Below are positions 41,701 to 50,880 of a stretch of DNA of 64,000 nucleotides, in pieces. This stretch comes from Montifringilla adamsi (taxonomy: Eukaryota > Chordata > Aves > Passeriformes > Passeridae): the NCBI GenBank assembly GCA_017590115.1, contig JAGGNK010012448.1:2809922-2873921 (forward strand), written 5' to 3'. The translations under genes were made by a program, and so were the position numbers. Position 1 is the first letter of the stretch. Every line of letters begins with the position of its first letter. The notes under the pieces are model-generated. The model saw only the letters and a program-made list of their open reading frames with translations, had not been told where the DNA came from and did no database searches.

Positions 41701-44700
41701 CCTTGTAAGACAGAAATCAATATCCTATTGCCCTTAGAAAATGCTAAACAAGCAGTATTGGCAATCCACTTGGTACTAGAGGGTATCAGATATAATGCAA
41801 ATCCATACTGCTTCCCTCCTCGTAGTTATTACAGCTTGCTAAAAGGTTCCTAATGCCATTTATCATCATTTACCATCGACTACTGCAGCTATGATTATGA
41901 TATCCTATCAGCTAGCAGAACCCTTTCATTTCTATCCAATTAATATTTTAGCAGCACTCAAATGGTTGCTACCCAAGTCTTGTAATAAAATTTACATGGA
42001 TTGGACTGATTTTTTTTTCCTGTGATCTTAAAAAGCCATTTCATTTATTTTTTAATACCCAACTTCTTAAAAGACCTAAATTTTCCTTCCAAAAATGCTG
42101 AAATTCAACATTCTAGTACATGAATTAGTTCAAATATGACAGTCTAGGCAAAAAGTGCAAAAAAGAATTTATGTATTGACATCTCCAAAGAAACATAAAA
42201 TAAAAAATTAATGCTGTATCTTATTTATACTTTCCATCAGTCCCATTCATAAATATCTCTTGTCTATAGCCAAATACAGACACTTATTTTACAATTACAA
42301 TTCTCAATTAAACATTCAGCAAGGGTGTTTGATTACAGCAATTTAAATAAACCATTTACCGTAACATTAAAACACTCTAATTTCAGAAATTAAACCAATT
42401 GACCACCTCCAAGTACCAACAGTATGTTAGAAACACAGACCAGTCAATTAACTATTCATTCATAAAATATCAACTGAGTCTCTTAAAAATGTTCAAAAAA
42501 GCAACTTAGTAATAAATGGGGATCTTTAGACCACACTCAAGCATTATGCTAGTATTAAAATTTAAAATAGTAGGGACATATCTGCTTATATAGCAACCAA
42601 AAATTCCTAATCCAGTATCTTTTTTTTTCCAGAACGTGTCAGTTTTGAAGCTGTATTGATCCTAATACAGAGTATCAAAAATCAGCTTAGTGTATTAGGC
42701 TATAACATCACATGTGACAACATACCCTACATTTGTCTTTTAAAAAATTACAAATGCCTAATTCTACCAGTCTAATGCTATTTACTCAGTTACCAAAATT
42801 TAAATTAATTATGTTCTCAAACATAATTGTTAAAAATTGGCAACATTATGCAGGCTTAATTAAGATTAAATCCAATTTACTAAATGTACTTTAATTGGTA
42901 CTAATTACATTAGCTTTCCTTTCAGAATGACAAATTCCCCATAGGTTTCACTTTAATAGTCTTCTATCAAAATCAACACAGGATGACTGATGATGAGCAT
43001 CACACAAGGGGTAGGAGAAGAGATGCTCTTCCCCCCTCTCTGCCCCCAGCCACACAGGCACACTCACTACTGCTGCTTTCTGCACGTTTATCCTTTTATC
43101 AATTTGCTAAGTCACAGAGTCATGACTCTATCACACATCATTTTCTGTTCCAGTGAAAAATTTCTCTAAAAATAAATACTCTGTGGCTGGAAGCAGCCAA
43201 GAAGAACAGAAGCTTTAACAGAAAAATACACAAAGGTTTCAAATATCAGGGCCACCAATTACTAGGGTACTTCCAAGGACTCCAGGGAGTCCTGCTCTTG
43301 AACCCTTTGAGACGCAAATCTAATAAGTGAATAAGCCTAACCTGATCTTGAGAACTAGGCCCAATTACGCCGAAGGGCAACTTCACCGCATTATTGCCTG
43401 CTTTCCATTACAAGGGCATCCATTGAGTACATCTGGAAAAGAACCTGAGAGGAACCAAGGCTGTCTGCCCAGAAAAACAAATAAAGACAGATATGCCTCT
43501 GTGCTAAAGTGAAAAAAAGAAAGAAAATATAATAAGTAGGTGGTTTGCAGGGCTGTCTGTATTTCATAATGTGATAAACTGCCCTCAGGATTTTTTATGG
43601 AATTGAATTTAGAAAGCTGGGGGGGCAAGGGAGAAGGAAAATAAAAAAGGGTGAATCACTCAATTTCAGCAGAGTGAAATTCAAAGATGGGAGAGGAGGG
43701 AATTTAAGGTGGTAAACTAAAAAATCTTCACACACATCGAATGAAGCAATCAATGCCATCTATACAAATACCTAACTGGACCATAATACCATGAGCATAA
43801 TGGAAAATGGTAGTATTTTGCATTTGCTGAGGCAAGAGGAAAAAGGAAAAATACAACACTGTGTCAATAGAAAGGGAGATATGAAAGACAGGAAATTTAT
43901 ATCAGATTTAAGAACGTGAGTGAACAAATTTCTTAGCCACAACTAATTTGATTCATCGTCTGACAAAATATTTCAGTGTTTTGCATGAGAGTACAATACT
44001 TAAAACTTGAATAAAATGAATGGTGATGGAAAAAGGTGTTCAATTAAAACCCAGTCCTTTGTAATCCCCACACTTAGTTGTCACTAAGTATTTAATTTCT
44101 GCAGAGTATCACTGATGACTCCATCACCATAAATGTATAAAATTTCTGAAGTAAAGCATTTAGAAATTAAAAGACAAAAGTCTTTTGCTGTGGGTTTTTT
44201 CCACTTGCTTAATACAATTCCATTACACATTGCACTTGCAAGCTGATATTGTTGCAAAGAATTTTGTGCTGTCAGTGTAAGTATAAAGCACCGCTGTAAA
44301 AACGGGGTATCTAGAAATATAAACAAGTTTGACTGCAATGCTTGCTTTCAAATGCCTGTAAGAATTTGCTACGTAGGTGGCATGTAAAGACTCTGGTCTT
44401 TGTGAATTGTTTCCATATCTACAGCTTTACTGATTGAGGATTTGTTTTGTTTTGTTTTTTTGTTTTACTCTAATGGGACCTGAAACAATCTGGATATTCA
44501 TCTGAGAACAGACCCAACACCTCTTAGATTCAGTGACCAATCTTTCCACCAGCACATGCAACAAGGATCAGGTCCAGAGAGAGGGCATGTGCATACAATC
44601 TGATCTGCTGCAATCACCGCCTTTTCCTGTCAGCCATTTGTTGAGTCTTAATGCTACCTGTGAGAAGGACCAAATTCAAAGAATTCAAAAGATCCATGTA

Positions 44701-45290
44701 TGTCTGTAAAATAACTTGTATGTACAAGACTGCATAAGTTTGGAGCTGTAGACGCAAAATGCTTTGAGGAGGGAAACCCCAGTGTCTCTGTATGTATGCC
44801 CGAATCAGTTCTGTTAGCATTGACATGCTAATGGAATACAAAATATGTTAAATAACATGAAAAAATTTTTGAGTTCTATGTCTGCCATATATCTGTTCTA
44901 TATCTTGTCTAACAAGATAAAGAAATCCTATTTCCAAACCCAGAAAAATTCCAAATCCCTAACTTTGAAGAGAAGCACATACAAACAAATTTTCAGGCAA
45001 TCCTTCTCCCATCCAATCATTTCTTTATTTCTGCTGTTTACACTCCCCAGCAGCACTTGCGAATTGCTCAACCATTTGATAAAACAAGTTGTCAGTATTA
45101 AACTCCACCACATAAAAAGTTCCCTCATTGGAAAAGAGGTCAGATGTTCAATTCATTCTCCTCTAGAGAAGGTTAAAAACCACACATTATCAAATAAGAA
45201 ACTCTAATTTACACTAGCATGCTCTAGCTGACTAATCTCTTGCTAATCTCAGCCTAAGTGCTAGAGTTCAAGGCACAGAACCGATAGCAG

Positions 45291-45601
45291 CTCTCCAGTA
45301 TCTAGAGAGCTGTAAAGGGCCTTCAACAAGAGCATGTAGTGATAGGACAAAGGGAAACGACCTTAAACTGAAAACATGGCAGGTTTAGTTTAGATATTAT
45401 AATAAATTCTTTACTGTGAAGATGGTCAGGCACTGGAACAGGGAGGACGACGATGCCCCATCCCTGGCAATTTTCAAGGCCAGGCTGGATAGGGCTTTGA
45501 GTCACTCAATCTAGTGGAAGGCTCCCTGCCCATGACAGGGTGGGGTGGAACCAGACGACATTTAAGGCCCCCTCCAGCCCAAAGCATTTCATGATTCTAT
45601 G
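45291..45601 (+). mobile_element. CR1 LINE 3' fragment
   Basis: About 310 bp of CR1 ORF2 end and 3' UTR. Recognisable words are CAACAAGAGCATGTAGTGAT, AAATTCTTTACTGTGAAGAT, GATGCCCCATCCCTGGCAAT and CAAGGCCAGGCTGGATAGGG. It ends at TTTCATGATTCTATG. It is 5'-truncated, as most CR1 copies are, and antisense to TLE4. Confidence 0.92.
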
Positions 45602-46151
45602 CTTGCACCTTCACAGAAAGCTCATTTACTCCTTTGTGTTTGAGATGCTAACACACTGGTTCTGGACAGAAGTCCAAGTAAGCAGCCTGAGGGGAAATAT
45701 CAACATGGCTGTAACATCAACAGCATTTGTAGCTCCAGCTTAAATCAGCCGAGGTTAACCAAAAAATCAATTTTTTTCCACACACTTTCCTAATACACAC
45801 ATCCCAAAAAATAAACCCCAAAGGTTTGAGACCAGAGAGAAAAAACAATACAGCCCATAAACCCATCCATACTCACAGACACCCTCCCTGTGAAGCACAG
45901 GAATGCCTGCATGTGCAAAAATTGCATGTGGAAAGTCAAGCAAATAATGCACAATTGGCAGATAAGACCATAACCTACAAAGAGTCTGCATACCAAACAT
46001 GAGACAGAAGATTCAGGGTCAGGTGAAGAAAAAGAATTTCTGATGTACCCAAGCATGCAATTAAGGCAAGTCATACAGAATACGTGTGTTTCAAGATTGA
46101 TGAGAGAAATTATAGAGACCATTTTTACAACAAAAGTAATTCTTTACCTAC

Positions 46152-46196
46152 CTGCTTATGCATCTCTATATTCAGCCCATAGGACATCTCGTAATA
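46152..46196 (-). CDS. TLE4: TLE4 exon 4, residues 70-84 (Q domain)
   Basis: This 45-base exon reads YYEMSYGLNIEMHKQ, a segment nearly invariant across Groucho/TLE proteins. The acceptor is TTTTCTCTTAG and the donor GTAGGT, both phase 0. It is too short to be found by ORF length and was recognised by translation between splice sites. The following intron is by far the largest in the window. Confidence 0.96.
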
Positions 46197-46660
46197 CTAA
46201 GAGAAAAGAAAATTACTCTATTAGACCTTGCAATTGTGAAAACTGTTTTGGAATTCACTTTGACTGAAACATCATCTGTACAAAGACATACAGACCTACA
46301 CATGTTAATTTGCTTTGAAGAGTTCCTGGAATTGCAAAGAGTGCATTTCAGAATAAACTTTTTTTTTTTGCTTTATCTATATTGTTTCATGTCACATTTA
46401 CAAAGAACAGCTGTAAAACAAGGCAAAGACAGACAACAAAAAAATAATGAAAAATAATCACAAGCAGAGTTAAGGATTAGAAGCAGAAAATGAAGATTCT
46501 ATCCACTAGCATACATAAAACATGCTAAAGAAAACCACCCAAAGTGCTTCAAGCATATAAACATATAAATCAGCAACGTCTAACAGACAGATTCAATATT
46601 TTAAATTTTAAAAAAAGAACACAAAAAGATTCCTGTCATCAAATTGCAGGCATTAAAAGA

Positions 46661-46682
46661 AAAAAAAAAAAAAAAAAAAAAA
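46661..46682. repeat. A22 homopolymer in intron 3
   Basis: A run of 22 A, preceded by AAAAG and followed by GGAAAG. It sits between exons 4 and 3; the rest of intron 3 (46197-47592) shows nothing else that I can name. Confidence 0.9.
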
Positions 46683-47592
46683 GGAAAGAGCATGGAAATT
46701 CAGGGCCAGAGCAGACACACCAATCTAAGTACGTCCTGCTGTGCCCCAGTACTGCAGGGAACTCTGTTCAGTGTGCAATGTTAATACCAAACAATCTCCA
46801 AGACTTAGGCATATCAGGCATTAAAATGACAACTGTGAGCCTTACAATTTGCTTGTGCTCTCCCTTAAGATTTTTTCAAGGTTATTTACTCTTTCTGTGT
46901 ATACAAGAGTATTACTTGTCATGTGCATATGAAAAACGGCTAATCCTTCAGAGATGTACAAGAGGAGAGATAGCAAGAGCTCCTCTCTAGAGTTATCATG
47001 ATCCATCACACAATTACCTATTTAGAGATGTCTTTCTATGCACATTATTTAACCAGGCAGACCACAACAACTGAGGAAATCCCTTTCACAGCTGAGATCC
47101 CTGACATTCTCAATTTAATGAAACAATGATTCAGCTGCCGAAGAGCAACAGTTCTTCCGGGAAGTAGACTTTGGATTTGCATGTGCTTAGGTACAATTTT
47201 GTGTTACTGCCATCACAGAAAAAAATACTATCCAGAACTATTTTACAGAGATATGACCACTGAGAAAAGTCAGCAAAAGTGAAAACATCATCCTCAGGTA
47301 CACTATGGAAGTTGCACACAGCTAGAAAGGGCTGACAAGTGATTTGCTAGCATTTGGAAGAAATATTCTCAATTGCTTAAAAGGTTAAAAAGCCAGTTTC
47401 ACACAGATACGGATCACTGCAAAGAAGTTAAAAGACGCCAGAAACTACTGATTTATAATGGAAGCACTGATGCAACTTCAACAACAGCAGCGCTACTACA
47501 ATCTTCCTGTTTGCCTCCAGCAATCCGAATGTATGTCAGTCTCAGCATACCAGGCTAATAGACATTTTGAATTTGTTATGCAGCTTGCTTAC

Positions 47593-47656
47593 CATGACAT
47601 AATGTCGCTGCATCTCTGTCTTCTCACTGGCCAGTTTTTCACATTCTAGCTTTAAA
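47593..47656 (-). CDS. TLE4: TLE4 exon 3, residues 48-69 (Q domain)
   Basis: The acceptor is TCTTGAACAG and the donor GTAAGC. The first base completes the serine split with exon 2. The exon then reads [20 protein letters not shown] and ends with [11 protein letters not shown] distinguishes TLE1/TLE4 from TLE3 in my knowledge of the family. The stretch is a heptad-rich helix. Confidence 0.96.
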
Positions 47657-48770
47657 CTGTTCAAGAGACAAAAAGGAAAAAGCATGGGTACTTCATAAGA
47701 CTAAAATGACATTCTCTTGAGCACCGGTTTCTCCCCTTTTCTCCGCTACCCAAATATAAATGCGTACTCTAGCTCTTGCTTGGGAGTTCAGGATGGGGGT
47801 TTGCACTTTTCCAGTTTCAAGGGATACTATGCAACATCCTCATCTCCTAAAAGGACTGCAGACATACATGTGGCATACACAGAAAATTATTTTTTCTGAC
47901 AAAAAAACTAAACACACTCACTGGTTCATAGAAGAAGCACACAGGGGTTCATATCTTTAAAGAGCTAAAGTTGAGAAGCTACTAAAAAAAACGTAATTTG
48001 GGTTTCAGAGTTTTTATGTAGGTATTTTAGACACACCTCTTTCTTTTACTCGACGCACAGAAGAATCAAATGCACATTACCGCTTCAAGAAGAAAAACCT
48101 GTGGATTTGAATTTTACTCTTTTCTATTACTGATGACAGAACTGCAAGTATTCAGAATACTGCGTGTAATTTAAAGAATACCGTGGTAAATACTAACGCT
48201 CCCAGTGTTTATTTTGTTTTCAGAAGCCCGCTAAACAATCCTGCCAGAAGTCACTTGTCACTCTGAGGACACAGCGCTGTTCCACCTAAGGATAATGAAA
48301 CAGCTCGCTGCCTCACTTCCAGGTTATCAGCACTTGACATGTCAATGAAAGGCGCGAGGGGGCCGAGCCAAGACAAGATGCCTGTCCTGAACGGCATTTC
48401 GAAGAAAAGCAGAGAACGAGCCCAACCAGACACATATTTTTCTATTAACACCCGCCCTCCCCCACTCCGCACCCAAAAGTAAACAAAAAGACAAAAAGAA
48501 ACAAAAGAAAAGAAAAAAAAATTAACAAAAACGGATCGCGGGGAAAACAAGAAAATCCGCTCGCACCGCTCGGCTCGGAGCCCACAGGAGCCCCTCGTTC
48601 CCAGGGTCGGGAGCGGAGCGGGATGTGGAGGAGCCGGGGAGGAGAGCCCCGCTCCCGGTTCCGCCAGGGGTCCCGGGCCCGCGCTCCCTCCCCGCCGCCC
48701 CTCCGGGCGCGGTACTGGAAACGGCGAGAGGAAAGACCGCGCGGGGCTCGGACAAAGTAGGCAGTCTTAC
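47657..48770 (-). other. TLE4: TLE4 intron 2
   Basis: A 1114-bp intron that passes from AT-rich sequence into the CpG island near 48530. A purine-rich A/G stretch lies at about 48480-48535. I see no other feature. Confidence 0.8.
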
Positions 48771-48868
48771 CTGTGGTACTGAGCCTGCAAAAACTGAAAC
48801 TCCTCCTTAATCCGATCGCAGGATTCTGAAATGGTGAATTTAAAGGGCTGAGCTGGCTGGTGAGGAGC
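48771..48868 (-). CDS. TLE4: TLE4 exon 2, residues 16-48 (start of Q domain)
   Basis: The acceptor is TTGCTTGCAG and the donor GTAAGA. The 98 bases read [18 protein letters not shown] followed by [14 protein letters not shown], leaving two bases of a split serine codon. This is the start of the first helix of the Q domain, which forms the coiled-coil tetramer and contacts TCF/LEF. No stops or substitutions suggest decay. Confidence 0.96.
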
Positions 48869-49297
48869 CTGCAAGCAAGGAACATCAGGTCTTTTAATCG
48901 CCCCCTCTTCATCCGGTCACCACCTCCCGCCCGCCGCCGTCCACCGCCGCGGCCCTCGCACCGGGGCTCCGCCGAGGCGCAGCCCCCCAGGTCCCCGCTC
49001 GTCCGCGGGCGGAGGCGCGATGCCCCAAGCGCCCCGAGATGCTGCCCCGACGTGTCCGCCGGCGGTGCGGGACCGCCGCTGGAAGAGGTGTCACCCGTTC
49101 GGACCCTCCGCACCGGCGGCAGCCGCGGGACGCGGGGCTGGCGCCGGGACCGCCGCGCACCGGGCGAGGGCAACTCAAACAAGGCAACCCCGACCCCGGG
49201 AGGCGGCAGCGGCGCGGCGGACAACAATAAGAAAATGGCTACAACTCCGCGGTGCCCGCGCCTGAGCGCTGCCCGCGGGGCCGCCGCCGCCACTCAC

Positions 49298-49342
49298 CGG
49301 GTGCCGGGTCTGCGGGTACATCTTGCTCAGGTCGCGGATCAT
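49298..49342 (-). CDS. TLE4: TLE4 exon 1, start codon and residues 1-15
   Basis: The ATG at 49342-49340 opens MIRDLSKMYPQTRHP and the exon closes in phase 0 at a GTGAGT donor (49297-49292). A second in-frame ATG seven codons later (MYPQTRHP) is an alternative start; other TLE paralogues begin near that point. I chose the upstream ATG because the MIRDLSK extension is characteristic of TLE4. The exon lies inside the CpG island. One tiny upstream ORF (49769-49752, five codons, MRCGR) exists if the transcript starts further upstream. Confidence 0.95.
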
Positions 49343-50164
49343 CCACGCCGCTTCGGGGGGCGCTGGCGGCCGGAGCGGCGGGGATCAGAGCTGCAGGCGC
49401 GGCGGCGGAGACGGCGGGCAGGGACGCCCCGGCCCCGCCGCCCCGGGGCTGGCGGGGCACCGCCGGCAGCAGCGAGGCGCCCCGTGCGGCGGAGGGCGAG
49501 GTGGAGGAGGGCGGGGAAAGCCCCTCCGCCGGCGCCGGCGCGCGCTCCACCGGAGATTCCCCCCGCCGGCAGTTTTCCTCCCTTCCTGAAAACTTTTACT
49601 GCTGCTGCCGGCGGCTCTCCCGGCGCCGGGCGGAGCGGAGCGCGGAGCCGCGGCGGGGACGGTGGCTGCGGCGGTCGGGCGGCTGCTCCGCTGCCGCGGC
49701 GGGGGTGCGTGCGGTGCGGTGCCCTTTTGTGCGGCGGTCCGGTCTTCGCTGCTACCGCCCGCACCGCATCTCCCCCGCTAGTGCTGCTCGACCACCTATT
49801 TTTTTTTTAATTGAAAAAAAATTTAAAGAGCAAGAAAGATTTAAAAATACGGTACGGTCTAGGCAGCTTTATTTATGTCTTTTTTTTTTTTTTCTCTTTT
49901 TCCCTCCGCGCCTTTCGAAACTCCGGGAAGTGGCGGTGGTGGCGGCGGGGACGCGCGGAGCGGAGCCCCGTACTCGGCTCGTCAGCGCAGCGTGGTCCGG
50001 TCCGGCCCAGCCCAGCCGTGTCCTGCCCAGCCCGGTCCAGCCCGATGGCCGCTCCGCGCCGCTCCCACAGCACGCTCTGCCGAAGTGACTCCTTTGACCA
50101 AATTTAGCAGCGGCTCGTCATTAACATTCTGATACATATTCACAGCAGCCGGAAGGCCGCCGCC

Positions 50165-50254
50165 GCGGGGCACCCTGGGAGTCGCAGTCCTGCCGACGGC
50201 AAGACTGCCCGTATGCAGCCGCTCCGGGGACTACTTCTCCCATCAAGCACCGCG
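50165..50254. promoter_or_regulatory. Divergent pair of ZNF143/THAP11-like motifs
   Basis: On the plus strand from 50229 the sequence reads GACTACTTCTCCCATCAAGC followed by ACCGCG. On the minus strand from 50191 it reads GGACTGCGACTCCCAGGGTG followed by CCCCGCGG. Both resemble the family consensus built on ACTACAA(T/C)TCCCA and a downstream GC(A/C)CCGCG. The two sites point away from each other and are about 37 bp apart. Such motifs are known from CpG-island and bidirectional promoters. Binding is inferred from the motif only. Confidence 0.5.
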
Positions 50255-50414
50255 ACGCTGTCAGCCTCTCCCCCCGCACCCCACCCATGAAGGGCGGTGG
50301 CGGCGACCAATGGGCGGCGGGCTGCCATTAATCGCCGCTCGGCACTAATGCCCATCACTTCGCCGCTGACAAATGGGCGCACGGGCCCGGGCAGAGGGGC
50401 GGCCCTGGACTCTC

Positions 50415-50426
50415 CCCCACGTGGGG
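50415..50426. promoter_or_regulatory. Perfect E-box palindrome CCCCACGTGGGG
   Basis: A 12-bp perfect palindrome centred on CACGTG lies between the two CCAAT boxes of the TLE4 promoter. CACGTG binds bHLH-ZIP factors such as USF, MYC and MAX; methylation would block most of them. The role is inferred. Confidence 0.4.
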
Positions 50427-50855
50427 TCTCAACGCGCCGCGGGCCCGCAACCAATCAGAAGGCTTCTCGCCACCTCTCCGCCCCCGCTCGCCCGCCGCCC
50501 GAGGCGGGGCCCGCAGATCGCCGGCGTTCCGCGGCGCCGGCGTTCGAACAGGGGAAACATTTGTTCAGCCGTCAATCAAAGTAACGTGGGGCCGGTGTCG
50601 GCTGTCGCCGCCGCCGCCGCTCCTGCCGCCTCCTCCTCCTCCTCCGCGCGGAGCGGTGGCGCGGCGGGAACGGGGGGCGGCAGGGGGCTCCGCCTCGCGC
50701 CCCGCCCGCGGGCACTGCCGGGGACGGGCGCTAATGAGGGGCAAAGCCGCCTTAAAAAGGCGGGTGCGGCGTCGCCGCTGCCCTCGGGGACGGGCGGGGG
50801 AATTGCCCCGGCGCTGCCCGCCGCGAGAGCGCAGCGCTCCCGCCTGCTCTCGACC

Positions 50856-50880
50856 CGCCGGGCCGGGCCGGGCCGGGGGC
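50856..50880 (+). repeat. GGGCC tandem repeat in the CpG island
   Basis: About four perfect GGGCC units end in a longer G run. The array is short and lies upstream of the TLE4 promoter core. It could form a G-quadruplex or be prone to length change. Confidence 0.6.

Larger units (their letters stand above)
18566..46151 (-). other. TLE4: TLE4 intron 4 (27.6 kb)
   Basis: This intron is more than half of the gene portion seen here. It contains CR1 remnants (38652-38740 and 45291-45601), an older dispersed repeat (20660-20765) and A-tracts (20419-20438, 32795-32816). It also holds a 42-bp duplicated segment (33925-33966 and 37518-37559) and a tandem 20-bp repeat (34549-34588). No conserved protein motif was found. 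Large introns of developmental regulators often house enhancers, so non-repetitive stretches near 22.3 and 41.5 kb deserve a conservation check. Confidence 0.75.
10413..49342 (-). other. TLE4: TLE4 gene, exons 1-6 (5' part of the gene)
   Basis: Six exons with consistent reading phase and GT/AG splice sites add up to 390 coding bases, or 130 codons. They cover the N-terminal Q domain of a Groucho/TLE co-repressor. The remaining roughly 640 residues (GP, CcN, SP and the WD40 propeller) must lie beyond position 1. TLE proteins are nuclear. They tetramerise through the Q domain and are recruited by TCF/LEF, HES and other repressors to silence transcription. The paralogue call rests on the N-terminus MIRDLSKMYPQTRHP, on [16 protein letters not shown], and on AEIVKRLNAICAQVIPF, which fit TLE4 rather than TLE1 or TLE3 as I know those families. 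Intron sizes are 429, 1114, 1396, 27586 and 8015 bp for introns 1 to 5; intron 6 runs off the window. Confidence 0.96.

Noticed and set aside
48445..49293. 282-codon minus-strand ORF across TLE4 intron 1 and exon 2
   Set aside because: It is in a GC-rich island where stops are rare, reads across verified splice sites and has only low-complexity Arg/Pro/Ala sequence.
48860..50088. Long plus-strand ORFs of 316 and 278 codons in the CpG island
   Set aside because: Arg/Pro/Gly/Ala-rich translations without a domain, overlapping each other and antisense to TLE4 exon 1. They are explained by base composition.
49982..50173. 63-codon minus-strand ORF with MYQNVNDEPLLNLVKG
   Set aside because: It briefly looked like a real peptide, but the rest turns into low-complexity island sequence and I know no homologue.
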